Notes: generated by a model from the letters alone, not told the origin. DNA of 32,657 nt from Clostridiales bacterium (GCA_022793315.1 JAAWCO010000079.1:1-32657), one strand, 5' to 3'. Counted from the first letter of the stretch, positions 19,763 through 29,326 are shown. Numbers and translations are program-made.

Positions 19763-19813
19763 GTGGACCGAAGCAGGGTGTTCCATGACAGAAAGGGTGA
19801 AGAGGTGGCCATT

Positions 19814-21538
19814 TTGAAGAAATCGGGGCGGAGGAGCCTTTCCGCTGTTCTGGCGGTCTGCCTGCTGTTCAGCTGCACGGCCCTTGCCGGCTGCAACGGG
19901 CAGGAGAAGGGGAAGGAACCCGCCGCCCCCAGCGAGGAGCAGCTGACGGCAGTCCGGGAGAGCCTTCAGACTGCCGGACACATGGAGGGACTGGGCGAGC
20001 TGTCCCAAATGGAGCTCTATGTCAACGGCCAGCGTACGGCCGATACCGAGATGGTTTCCGCCAAGGACAATAAAATCATCTATTATACAGCCGATAAAAA
20101 GCGAATTGTCAATTTCCCCGACGGCTATCTGATGGATCTGGGGCTGGACTGGCAGCCGGACTTTTCGCTGAGCCCGGTCCGCACCCGTTACCTGACCGAT
20201 AACGCTGTTCTTACCATCACCAGGGAAAAGAATACCTATCCGACGATGGAGGAATTTGTCAGCGCCTGTGTCACCCGATATATCAAGGACGACGCCTTTC
20301 TTGCCGCCAACCGTATCCAGCGGATAAAGGAAAACCGCACCATTACGGTGGGGGAATACACCGCCGAGCGAATCGACCTGAAACTGGACGGAATGGAAGA
20401 GGGCGGAATGGCCAACTATTCGTATGCCATTCTGACCCGACCGGACAGCAGCGATTTCTATTTTTTCATGCTGAAATACAATCAGCCGGAGGATCTGGAC
20501 GCTATTCTGGCCACCTTTGAGAAGGTCCGTGTGCAGGGCATCGGCGTCTACAGCAAGACCTTCGAGCTCAGGGAGCCTGAGAACTGGAGCGCCGACACCA
20601 AAGCCTATTATGAAAAGCTGAAAAACCAGAAGCATATTGACTGGGGTATTTTCAGCGCCAACCTGGCCAAGGTGGGGATGAAGAGCGATGTTCCTGCCCT
20701 GGAAAAGCGTATGGATTACAAATTTCCGATCATCTCCGAATATATCCATTATTCCAAAAACAAATTCCCCACTGAGCTGACTCAAATCCTCGATAAAGAG
20801 GGCCGTCAGCTCCAGCTGACCTATCAGTTCACCTCCTCCAATAATACCGAACTGGCGGGATATACGCCCTCTCTTGATATCTATCGCGGCCGTTGCGACG
20901 AGGAGCTTCGTGCCTTTGCCAGGGAAGTGAAAGCCTATGGCAAGCCGGTGCTGTTCCGCCTGAACAATGAGATGAACACCGACTGGACCAGCTACTGCGG
21001 TCTGACCAATATGGTGGATCCGGATATTTTTGTGGCGTCCTGGGTGCGGATGTATAAGCTCTTTGAAGAAGAGGGCGTCAACAATACCATTTGGATTTTT
21101 AACCCGTTTGACGGCAGCTATCCTCCCTGCAACTGGGCTAATTTCATCAATTATATGCCCGATTCGGAATATGTCCAGATGATTGGACTGACCGGCTATG
21201 AGTCGAATAATAAAAATACAAACCAATCCTACCAGGTCATTTATGATAAGATTGTTCAAAACTATGAACCCTTCTTTATGGACTGGCCGTGGATTATTTC
21301 CGAGTTTGCCTGTGGCTCCGGCGCCAATAAAGAAAATCAGGAATCCCAGGCGAAATGGGTGGAGGAGATGTTCGACTGTTTTGAGCAGGGACGATACCCG
21401 AATATCAAGGTGGCCGTCTGGTTTAACGGCAATGACTACACCGATGAAGGACAGGTAAAAAACCGCTATGCTTTGAGCGTGACCAACAAGAGTACAATGA
21501 AAGCCTTTAAGGACGGCCTGGCGGCCACACAGCCGTAG
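19814..21538 (+). CDS. Lipoprotein glycoside hydrolase, GH26-like, paralog 2
   Basis: Lipobox ALAGC; FRLNNEMNTDWTSYCGLTN; WPWIISEFACGSG. Start is ambiguous (TTG 19814 or GTG 19805). Confidence 0.7.
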   Translation: MKKSGRRSLSAVLAVCLLFSCTALAGCNGQEKGKEPAAPSEEQLTAVRESLQTAGHMEGLGELSQMELYVNGQRTADTEMVSAKDNKIIYYTADKKRIVNFPDGYLMDLGLDWQPDFSLSPVRTRYLTDNAVLTITREKNTYPTMEEFVSACVTRYIKDDAFLAANRIQRIKENRTITVGEYTAERIDLKLDGMEEGGMANYSYAILTRPDSSDFYFFMLKYNQPEDLDAILATFEKVRVQGIGVYSKTFELREPENWSADTKAYYEKLKNQKHIDWGIFSANLAKVGMKSDVPALEKRMDYKFPIISEYIHYSKNKFPTELTQILDKEGRQLQLTYQFTSSNNTELAGYTPSLDIYRGRCDEELRAFAREVKAYGKPVLFRLNNEMNTDWTSYCGLTNMVDPDIFVASWVRMYKLFEEEGVNNTIWIFNPFDGSYPPCNWANFINYMPDSEYVQMIGLTGYESNNKNTNQSYQVIYDKIVQNYEPFFMDWPWIISEFACGSGANKENQESQAKWVEEMFDCFEQGRYPNIKVAVWFNGNDYTDEGQVKNRYALSVTNKSTMKAFKDGLAATQP

Positions 21539-21593
21539 GCTGTTTACGGACCGTTCCCGAAGGATCAATCAGTGTGCCAATCACAGGACTGCG

Positions 21594-21633
21594 AACCCGC
21601 GGCAGACGGCGTTCCCATCTGCCGCGGGTTTTG
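21594..21633 (+). terminator. Terminator/attenuator-like hairpin between GH paralogs 2 and 3
   Basis: AACCCGCGGCAGA-cggcgttccca-TCTGCCGCGGGTT followed by TT then GATC. Confidence 0.55.
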
Positions 21634-21652
21634 ATCTTGTAAAGGAGGAATC

Positions 21653-23260
21653 ATGATGAACGAAGAAATTCTGCAGGGATTTCCCCCTCCCGAAAAAGAG
21701 GAATGGTATGAGGACGGACGCCTGCGTTCATCCTCTCCGAAGGAAGGGGAATGGGCTCCGGAAAAGGACAACAAGCTGATTTACACGGCAGGGGATCGCC
21801 AGCGTGTGGTAAATTTTCCTGACGGATATTTGCTGGATGTCCCCGCCGGCTGGCGGCCGGATTTCACCCTCAGCCCGGTGAGGGTCCGATATCGGGCGGA
21901 GGGGCTTGTTCTGACCGTCACCAGGGAAAAAATGATTTACGACACCCATCAATTCTTTTTTGACGAATGCTTCAACCGCCACATCAAGGACCCGCAGTAT
22001 CGGAAGGAGAACCAGATTACCGAAGTGCGGCCCTGTCATGTGGAGGAGCTGGACGGGTATCGGGCGGAGTTCATTCATCTGCATCTGGAGGGAATGCCGG
22101 AGGGGAGCCTGACCTATTATACCTTTGTCAAGCTCTACAACGAATCCCCCGACTTTTTCCACTTTTTGCTCAAGACGGCGGAATCCTTTGATCTGGAGCC
22201 GGTCGTCCGTTCGCTGAGGGAGATTCCCGCCAGCGGCACCGCGGTGTACAGCGCCGAATTCCAGCCCCATGTGTCGGAGGACTGGACCCCGGAGACACGT
22301 GCCTATTATGAAAAGCTGAAAAATGCCGATACCATCCAGTGGGGATTGTTTACCAGCCATGGGAACAGCGGCCAGCTCGACCAGCTTGAGGAGCTGGAGG
22401 AAAAGATGGACTATCGCTTCCCCATTGTTTCGATTTACCGCCATGTGGTGCATGGTTTCCCGACCGAGGCGGTGCAGCGGGTGGCCGACGCCGGCCGGCA
22501 GCTTCAGTTCACCTATCAGTACACAGGCACCAATAACACCGACCTTTCCTCCGGATCGGCGGCGCTGGAGGTTTACCGCGGCAAATGGGATGACCGCCTG
22601 CGCGAAATTGCCAGAGGCATCCGCGATTACGGCAAGCCGGTGCTTTTCCGCCTGAACAACGAGATGAACACCGACTGGACCAGCTACAGCGGTCTGGTGT
22701 GTCTGCTGGACCCGGATATTTTTATTGAGACCTGGATCCGCTTTTACAACATCTTTGAAGAGGAGGGTGTACATAACGCCATCTGGATCTGCAATCCGTT
22801 TGACAAGAGCTTCCCTCCCTGCCGCTGGGCCAGCTTCATCAACTACATGCCGCCGGCCGAGTATATGCACCTGATCGGCGTCACCGGCTATTGCAGAGGA
22901 CATAACGGATTCCCCAGCTTCCGGAAGATTTATCAGAAGATCGAGGATGACTATCGTCCCTTTTTCATGGACTGGCCGTGGATTATTTCCGAGTTTGGCT
23001 GCGCCAGCGGGGATGGCACCCAGCTGGACGAGCAGGAGGAATGGCTGCGGGGCATGTTCGATTGCTATGAGCAGGGGCTGTTCTCCAACATCAAGGCCGC
23101 TGTCTGGTTCAGCGCCGACGACCTGAACCCGGATGGCTCGATACTCAACTGGTACCTGCTGCATCCGGAGCAGGATCAGATCATGGGGGCGTTCCGCGAC
23201 GGCTTTAAGAGGACTCATGCAGAGGCGGCCTGCCCGCCCGGTGAGGGGGCGTCTGTATGA
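21653..23260 (+). CDS. GH26-like glycoside hydrolase, paralog 3, no signal peptide
   Basis: Strong RBS AAAGGAGG before ATG. N-terminus MMNEEILQGFPPPEKEEWYEDG. Retains FRLNNEMNTDWTSYSG and WPWIISEFGCASG. Confidence 0.7.
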   Translation: MMNEEILQGFPPPEKEEWYEDGRLRSSSPKEGEWAPEKDNKLIYTAGDRQRVVNFPDGYLLDVPAGWRPDFTLSPVRVRYRAEGLVLTVTREKMIYDTHQFFFDECFNRHIKDPQYRKENQITEVRPCHVEELDGYRAEFIHLHLEGMPEGSLTYYTFVKLYNESPDFFHFLLKTAESFDLEPVVRSLREIPASGTAVYSAEFQPHVSEDWTPETRAYYEKLKNADTIQWGLFTSHGNSGQLDQLEELEEKMDYRFPIVSIYRHVVHGFPTEAVQRVADAGRQLQFTYQYTGTNNTDLSSGSAALEVYRGKWDDRLREIARGIRDYGKPVLFRLNNEMNTDWTSYSGLVCLLDPDIFIETWIRFYNIFEEEGVHNAIWICNPFDKSFPPCRWASFINYMPPAEYMHLIGVTGYCRGHNGFPSFRKIYQKIEDDYRPFFMDWPWIISEFGCASGDGTQLDEQEEWLRGMFDCYEQGLFSNIKAAVWFSADDLNPDGSILNWYLLHPEQDQIMGAFRDGFKRTHAEAACPPGEGASV

Positions 23261-25104
23261 AAAAGGCTTTTTGTGCGGCGGCAGCGCTGATAACGGCGGC
23301 TGTGATGTCTGTTTCGCTGACAGGCTGCGGGAAAGCCTTTGATACCAAAAGGGAGGGGATTCCCCGGATAGACCTCCGCGCCAATATCGAGGATGTCAGC
23401 GCGGATAATGCTGAACGGGACTACCGCTTTACCGCTGGTGAAACGGATGAGTATACCTTCAGCGCTGAGGGCACAGCCCAAATTCAATTGTTCGATGGGG
23501 AGGGGAAACAGCTGGCCGGCGGTCAGGACGATGTTTCTGCGCCCTTGACAGAAGGAAAGGAGTATTTTATGAAAATCACTACCGAAGAAAAAAACACCCC
23601 GTTTGCCGTGAGAATTTCCGCCAACGGAGATGGGGGCCGAAGCAATCCCTACATGCCGTTTGAGAACATCTTCACCCAGCAGGAGGTCCAGGTGGAGAAA
23701 ACGGAAGAGGATCCGCTGAAGCCCTGCACGGTCGAGTATAAGAAACGCGAGGGCGGCACCTACATCTATTCCAACAACCCGGAAATGATGGCGCCCGAGG
23801 ATCTGGGAGCCGCCATTATCCGCACCGAGCACATGAGCGGTATGTACAACTTTACCTATGAGCATTCCAACCATACCGGCCACAACATTTTCCTGGGATA
23901 TCAGCTGCTCAACACCAGCGAAACAGAGGACGCGGTGGTGACGGTGTACAACATCGGCTTCCAGGTGGACGGCGAGTGGCTGGGTCAGCGCTCCTGGTCG
24001 GATTTCTACAATCTGCGGTTTGAGCTGCCGAGCGACTATTTTGATGAGGAAGGGAAGGAAACCTGGTATTATAAGGGGCAGGATTTCCTGGATTACACTC
24101 CCCGCGTGTTTGAACCCACCACCTACCGGATTCCCGCCGGTCAGTATATTTACGTGCTTGGCGGCACCTCTGCGGACGCTTATAATCACACCAATGTGGC
24201 CGGCACCGCCGACAAACAGATTCTGAAGGGCCGCTGCTCTAACGCCGCTGTGCAGTTCAGCGTCACCGGCGGCGATGTGACCGGTACCTTCTATCCCTAC
24301 AACGATCCCGCTCAGGTGCAGGCGAACCCGCCGGAGCAGGGCCATATAGATGAGCGGGACGGCAAGGACTACGGCGGACAGTATAAGGGAACTGACCCCC
24401 ATCTTGGTCTGATTGAAGCCAACCTTTGCTGGACGGTCAATGATAAAACCCCCGCGGGCAGGCTGCCGGTAACTTATGAGGTGATGTATGATCCGAATGC
24501 TTCGAGCGTCACCACCCCCTTTGCAGAATACCACAGCGTTCCCCACACCATCAACGCGGATAACTGGCAGACCAGCCTGAACCCGCAGAACTCCCACCGC
24601 TCGATTGGCACCGATATGATGGTATTCAATGGCATCGACCCTCAGGGCAACCCCATCATTATCGACAATGAGCACGCCGACGGACGGGGACAGATCGCGA
24701 ACACGGGCAACTGGATGGTGACCTACAACGACAACATTACCCTGGTCAACACCGGCGACAAGCCCCGTACCTTCCGGGTGTATAAGTCCGGATCGGCCTC
24801 CGGCGCGCTGATGTCCTGTGTGCGCGACCGGGAGGGTAAGGTGCTCAACGCACTGATGAATATCCGGCCGCTTCTGCACAACGGCGACAAGCTGCCGGAT
24901 GGCGTGGATGCCAGCCGATATGTGAAAAAAGGCGGTACCTTCTGGCCCATCATCGACGGCGTTTCCTTTGACCAGCTGATAGACGACTATTCGCTGGTAT
25001 GTACGGTGACGGTGGAGCCCATGTCCTATACACAGTTCACAGTGGATTATCTGATCCTGGGGAATTCCTGCGGAGGCATCAACCACTGGATCACGGTCGA
25101 TTGA
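23257..25104 (+). CDS. Hypothetical secreted lipoprotein with N-terminal PPC-like beta domain
   Basis: MKKAFCAAAALITAAVMSVSLTGCGK lipobox; RDYRFTAGETDEYTFSAEGTAQIQLFDGEGKQLAGG resembles bacterial pre-peptidase C-terminal domains. ATGA overlap with the upstream stop. Confidence 0.6.
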   Translation: MKKAFCAAAALITAAVMSVSLTGCGKAFDTKREGIPRIDLRANIEDVSADNAERDYRFTAGETDEYTFSAEGTAQIQLFDGEGKQLAGGQDDVSAPLTEGKEYFMKITTEEKNTPFAVRISANGDGGRSNPYMPFENIFTQQEVQVEKTEEDPLKPCTVEYKKREGGTYIYSNNPEMMAPEDLGAAIIRTEHMSGMYNFTYEHSNHTGHNIFLGYQLLNTSETEDAVVTVYNIGFQVDGEWLGQRSWSDFYNLRFELPSDYFDEEGKETWYYKGQDFLDYTPRVFEPTTYRIPAGQYIYVLGGTSADAYNHTNVAGTADKQILKGRCSNAAVQFSVTGGDVTGTFYPYNDPAQVQANPPEQGHIDERDGKDYGGQYKGTDPHLGLIEANLCWTVNDKTPAGRLPVTYEVMYDPNASSVTTPFAEYHSVPHTINADNWQTSLNPQNSHRSIGTDMMVFNGIDPQGNPIIIDNEHADGRGQIANTGNWMVTYNDNITLVNTGDKPRTFRVYKSGSASGALMSCVRDREGKVLNALMNIRPLLHNGDKLPDGVDASRYVKKGGTFWPIIDGVSFDQLIDDYSLVCTVTVEPMSYTQFTVDYLILGNSCGGINHWITVD

Positions 25105-25150
25105 GCCGGTAACCTGCGCTCAGGCGGGCGGTTTGCCTGTTGAGGCTCAG

Positions 25151-25191
25151 AACGGGACCTGCCCGCGGCGGCGGACGGGTCCCGTTTTTTT
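25151..25191 (+). terminator. Intrinsic terminator
   Basis: ACGGGAC ... GTCCCGT stem with inner pairing followed by TTTTTTT. Confidence 0.75.
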
Positions 25192-25228
25192 ATCATTTGT
25201 TACCTGACGGAAAAGGAGTAGTGTCAAT

Positions 25229-27118
25229 ATGCCCATGAAAATCAACCTGATCACAGAGGAGGCTTCTCTGCTGAAGGGAGCCGCGGCGCTGGCCGGTCAT
25301 GATATCCTGCTGACCGGTGCGGAGGAGGCCGACCTTCAGGTGACGGCGGAAGGGTGCAGCGAAGGACTCTGCGTAGAAATGGCGGGCGGCAAAGCCCGGA
25401 TCGGCTATTCCCGGCGGGTGGAATTTTTCCGCGGGCTTTCTCTGCTGCTGGAGGCTTTTGGCGAAGGACAGACCGAATGGAAAACAGAGGAACGGCCGCT
25501 GTTCCCCACCAATGGCTATATGATGGACTGTTCCCGCAATGCTGTGCCCACTGTTGCTGCCATTCAGGAAATGATCGTGATGCTGGCACTGATGGGACTG
25601 GATACCCTGCAGCTGTATACCGAAGACCTGTATGAGCTGGAGGGAGAACCGTATTTCGGCTATATGCGCGGCCGCTATACGGAAGCGGAGCTGAAGGAGA
25701 TCGACGATTTTGCCGACGCGCTGGGCGTGGAGGTGGTCCCCTGTATTCAGACGCTGGCCCATCTGGCCACCGCGATGCGCTGGCCCTGCTATGACCGTCT
25801 CAAGGACTGCGCCGATATCCTGATGGCCGGCGAGGAGGAAACCTATGCGCTGGTGGAAAAGATGATCGCCCACATGTCCCGGTGCCTGCGCAGCCGTCGG
25901 ATCAATATCGGGATGGATGAGGCGCATCTGATCGGCCTGGGGCGCTACCGCGAGAAGCACGGCATCCGACCCCGTGCGCAGATCATGCTGGAGCATGTCA
26001 TCCGCGTTAATGAGATCTGTCGGAAATACGGCCTGAAGCCCATGATGTGGAGCGATATGTTTTTCCATCTGGCGGCGGGCGGCTATTCCGGCGAGGAGGG
26101 GATCATTCCGCCGGAGGTCATCGAGCAGGTGCCGCCGGAGGTGACGCTGGTGTACTGGGAGTATTACAACGCCGACCCCGAAAATTACCGACGGGTGCTG
26201 CACAACCATCAGCAGTTCCGCAATCCGGTGGGCTTTGCCGGCGCCGCGTGGAAGTGGAACGGCATGCTGCCCGAGCTGGCCTACAGCCTGAAGGTGACCC
26301 GTATCGCGCTGGCGGAATGCGCGCGGGCGGGGCTGCGCGAGGTGATGGCCACCGGCTGGGGCGACAATGGGGCCGAATGCCCGCTGTTTGCCGTCCTGCC
26401 CGCCCTTCAGCTCTATGCCGAGTACAGCTATCAGGGCGGCGATGTCAGCGACGAGCGGCTGGCCAGCCGGCTGCTGGCCTGCACCGGCGGCATCTGGCAG
26501 GATTTCCTCCTTCTCGACAGGCCGAACCGCACCACGGAAAACCAGCCGGCTCCCGGCCTCAACCCCTCCAAGTACCTGCTGTATCAGGATGTGCTGATGG
26601 GACTGTTTGACCGGCATGCGGATGAATCCTTCCCGCCCTTTTTTGCGGCCTGCGGCCGGGAACTGGAGGCGGCGGGCGAGCGCAATCCCCGCTATCGCCG
26701 GATGTTCACCTATGCCGCAGAGCTCAGCCGGGTGCTGGAGCTGAAGGCAACGCTGGGCATCGAGCTGGCCGCCGCCTATCGAGCGGGGGACCGGGCCGCT
26801 CTGGAGACGCTGGCCGACCGGCGTCTGCCCGCCCTGCTGGAGCAGATCGACCGGTTTTCCGAAGCGTTTTACGATTCCTGGATGGGGGAGAACAAGCCGT
26901 TTGGCTATGAGGTGACCGATATCCGGCTCGGCGGCCTGCGGAAGAGAGCTGTCACGGCGCGCCGCCGCCTTCGGGATTATCTGGAGGGCCGGCTGGAACG
27001 GCTGGAGGAGCTGGAGCAGGAGCGCCTGCCCTTCGACGACAGAGGGGACGAACCGCGCGATATCAATACCTTCTGCAACAACTGGGGACAGATTGTAACC
27101 GCCTCGGTGTTGAACTGA
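25229..27118 (+). CDS. GH20-like beta-N-acetylhexosaminidase-family protein, predicted cytoplasmic
   Basis: MDCSRNAVPTVAAIQEMIVMLALMGLDTLQLYTED; VEVVPCIQTLAHL; INIGMDEAHLIGLGRY (Asp-Glu pair of GH20). No signal peptide. Confidence 0.75.
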   Translation: MPMKINLITEEASLLKGAAALAGHDILLTGAEEADLQVTAEGCSEGLCVEMAGGKARIGYSRRVEFFRGLSLLLEAFGEGQTEWKTEERPLFPTNGYMMDCSRNAVPTVAAIQEMIVMLALMGLDTLQLYTEDLYELEGEPYFGYMRGRYTEAELKEIDDFADALGVEVVPCIQTLAHLATAMRWPCYDRLKDCADILMAGEEETYALVEKMIAHMSRCLRSRRINIGMDEAHLIGLGRYREKHGIRPRAQIMLEHVIRVNEICRKYGLKPMMWSDMFFHLAAGGYSGEEGIIPPEVIEQVPPEVTLVYWEYYNADPENYRRVLHNHQQFRNPVGFAGAAWKWNGMLPELAYSLKVTRIALAECARAGLREVMATGWGDNGAECPLFAVLPALQLYAEYSYQGGDVSDERLASRLLACTGGIWQDFLLLDRPNRTTENQPAPGLNPSKYLLYQDVLMGLFDRHADESFPPFFAACGRELEAAGERNPRYRRMFTYAAELSRVLELKATLGIELAAAYRAGDRAALETLADRRLPALLEQIDRFSEAFYDSWMGENKPFGYEVTDIRLGGLRKRAVTARRRLRDYLEGRLERLEELEQERLPFDDRGDEPRDINTFCNNWGQIVTASVLN

Positions 27119-27150
27119 CGGGTTCCCGCCGAAGGAAAAGGAGGGACTCC

Positions 27151-27588
27151 ATGCGGATTCTGGTGGATGCGGACGGCTGTCCGGTGGTGGAGCTCACCAT
27201 ACAGACCGCGGCGCGGTTCGGGGTTCCGGTTCTTCTTCTGTGCGATACCGCCCATATTCTGGAGAGAGAAGGGGCCGAAACCGTCACCGTTTCTCAGGGC
27301 GCCAACAGTGTGGATTTCGCTCTGGTCAACCGGGTGCAGGCGGGGGAACTGGTGGTGACACAGGATTATGGGCTGGCCGCCATGTGCCTGGCCCGCGGGG
27401 CTCGGGTGCTGCGCCAGGACGGGCTGGAATATACGCCGGACAATATCGACGCGCTTCTGCTGGCCCGGCATACCGCCCAAAAGCAGCGCCGGGCAGGAGG
27501 CCGCCTGAAGGGCCCTGCTCGACGGACAGCGGAAGAGGATGCGGCGTTTGAACGGGCGCTGATCCGTCTGCTGGAGAAAGGCCGGTAA
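27151..27588 (+). CDS. YaiI/YqxD family protein (DUF188)
   Basis: MRILVDADGCPV...; VSQGANSVDFALVNRVQAGELVVTQDYGLAAMCLARGARVL are characteristic of the family. Confidence 0.9.
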   Translation: MRILVDADGCPVVELTIQTAARFGVPVLLLCDTAHILEREGAETVTVSQGANSVDFALVNRVQAGELVVTQDYGLAAMCLARGARVLRQDGLEYTPDNIDALLLARHTAQKQRRAGGRLKGPARRTAEEDAAFERALIRLLEKGR

Positions 27589-27603
27589 AGGGGGCCGGAC
27601 AGG

Positions 27604-28308
27604 ATGAAAGAGAAGGGAACTCTCCGCGCTTATGAGCTGATCCGTTCCCGGCGAAAGACGCTGGCTCTGGAGATTGCAGAGGACGGACGGCTGCTGGCAC
27701 GGGCGCCTCTGCGCCTGCCCCAACGGGACATCGACCGTTTTGTGGCGCAAAAGGCAGCATGGATTGCCGGCCGGCAGGCGGAGGCCGCCGAACGCAGACG
27801 GAAACGGGCGGCGTTTGTCCTTCGGCCCGGGACAGCCGTTCGCTTCCGGGGCCGGGAGCTCCCATTGGCCTCCGGCGGGGAAGAGGGCTTTGACGGCGGG
27901 ACGCTTTGGCTGCCGGAAACAGTCTGGCAGGGGGGAGAGGCCGCTGTCCGTGCGGCGCTGGCCGGCTGGTACCGGCGGCAGGCAGAACAGGAGCTGCCGC
28001 CGCTGGCCGCACAGTATGCGGAGCGGACCGGCTGGCAGCCCGCTTCGGTCGGCATCACCGGCGCCCGGACGCGATGGGGCTCCTGTTCGGGGACCAACCG
28101 GATCCATTTCAGCTGGCGGCTGCTGATGGCGCCGGAGGAAGCGATTGCTTATGTGGTGGTTCATGAGCTGGCCCATACGGTCGAGCACCATCATTCCCCC
28201 CGCTTCTGGGCGCTGGTGGCTTCGGTGCTCCCCGACTGGCAGGAACGCCGGGGCCGGCTGCGGGAGACGGAGCGCCTCCTGCGGGAGGAGGGATGGTTAT
28301 CGCCCTGA
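27604..28308 (+). CDS. YgjP-like zinc metallopeptidase domain protein (DUF45)
   Basis: TRWGSCSGTNRIHFSWRLLMAPEEAIAYVVVHELAHTVEHHHSPRFWALV: HELAH zinc motif and family signature. Confidence 0.9.
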   Translation: MKEKGTLRAYELIRSRRKTLALEIAEDGRLLARAPLRLPQRDIDRFVAQKAAWIAGRQAEAAERRRKRAAFVLRPGTAVRFRGRELPLASGGEEGFDGGTLWLPETVWQGGEAAVRAALAGWYRRQAEQELPPLAAQYAERTGWQPASVGITGARTRWGSCSGTNRIHFSWRLLMAPEEAIAYVVVHELAHTVEHHHSPRFWALVASVLPDWQERRGRLRETERLLREEGWLSP

Positions 28309-28346
28309 CCCGGGGCAAAGCCGGGGGTGAGAGGAGCCTGGTACAG

Positions 28347-28436
28347 ACGACACCCCTTCGGGGAGCCCGCGATGGAGCGGCCAGCGGTCTGGCTGATTCA
28401 CAGGCGGCCCCTGAAGGGGTGTCGTTTATATTTTTT
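28347..28436 (+). terminator. Long inverted-repeat structure, terminator-like on + strand
   Basis: ACGACACCCCTTCGGGG (28347-28363) and CCCCTGAAGGGGTGTCGT (28408-28425) pair with a 1 nt bulge, followed by TTATATTTTTTG. Each arm is itself foldable. Confidence 0.55.
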
Positions 28437-28681
28437 GCGGCCTGCAAATGGGGTGAGGAATTCTCTGCGTCTGATCCGTCCTGCGGACTGCTTCCCTGCC
28501 AACCGGCGCTCTCCGTATTTCCCCCGTTTTGTGTGCGGCGGACTTTGTTCTTTCGCTGAAGAAATCTCCCGATTGTTTGTGGCCGCTGGCCGGCAGACGG
28601 ACGTCCATGGTTTTTCAGGATATCCCTTTCGCTCCCCGGTATAACCGGAATGGTTCCGCTATGTAAGCAGTAAAAGCAAAG

Positions 28682-28703
28682 ACGCCCTTTCACGGGCGTC
28701 TTA
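28682..28703 (-). terminator. Intrinsic terminator for the XRE gene, overlapping its stop codon
   Basis: Minus strand TAAGACGCCCGTGAAAGGGCGTCTTTGCTTTT. Confidence 0.6.
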
Positions 28704-29051
28704 TCCGGCATATTCCGATTTTTTGGACAGGGATACCAGCAGTCTCCGGACCAGTTCGCGATCCTCCGGCCCCAGTTGAAAAAGGAAATCTATGGGCAGC
28801 GGCCCGCCCTCGGCCATGATAGAGGCTTCAAAATCGCGAAAGCTGGAGCGGATGGAGGTCCTTCCCACTAAATAATCCAAATTTACCTGATAAAAATCAG
28901 CCAGTTTAATCAGGCTTTTATATTCCGGATAGCTTTTCCCTAATTCGTATTTTGATACGGCGGAGGGAACCACGTTAAGTATCTCCGCAATATCCGCCTG
29001 TTTCAGATGGCGTTCTTCTCTTAATTCGATCAGGATATCCTTAAGCTCCAC
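28701..29051 (-). CDS. XRE-family helix-turn-helix regulator 1
   Basis: LIELREERHLKQADIAEILNVVPSAVSKYELGKSYPEYKSLIKLADFYQVNLDYLVGRT. Confidence 0.9.
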   Translation of the reverse strand: MELKDILIELREERHLKQADIAEILNVVPSAVSKYELGKSYPEYKSLIKLADFYQVNLDYLVGRTSIRSSFRDFEASIMAEGGPLPIDFLFQLGPEDRELVRRLLVSLSKKSEYAG

Positions 29052-29110
29052 TGCCTCACCGCCTTTTTAACCGTACTATTTTACCAGTTTTTAAGCATAA
29101 GCCGAAGAAA

Positions 29111-29117
29111 TTCGACA
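29111..29117 (-). promoter_or_regulatory. Candidate Spo0A box (TGTCGAA on minus strand)
   Basis: TTCGACA on + strand; exact match to the 0A-box core TGNCGAA, 60 nt upstream of the XRE 1 start. Confidence 0.35.
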
Positions 29118-29326
29118 ATAAATCCAATAAAATGAATTTTTCGCTTGAAATATGATTTGAATTCTATTATCATAAGAATAAATTCAAACACGAAAGAAAC
29201 GTGCTTGTTTTTTGACTTTGTCCCATATGTCTTCCCGGAAGGATAGAAAATAGTTGTCATTGAGCTGTAGCCCATCGGGAAAGTGCCTGAACAGAAAAGG
29301 CGGGCATATTTTCTGAAAGCCTCTGT

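Noticed and set aside
19703-25086. Series of long minus-strand ORFs (19703-21568, 21728-23218, 23215-25086)
   Set aside because: All mirror well-supported sense genes frame for frame; compositionally unnatural proteins.
25193-28194. Minus-strand ORFs 25193-26617 and 26977-28194
   Set aside because: Antisense to GH20-like, DUF188 and YgjP genes; Pro/Arg/His-rich translations typical of GC-rich antisense frames.
29081-29275. 64 aa minus-strand ORF between the XRE genes
   Set aside because: AT-rich intergenic translation, no motif or RBS.
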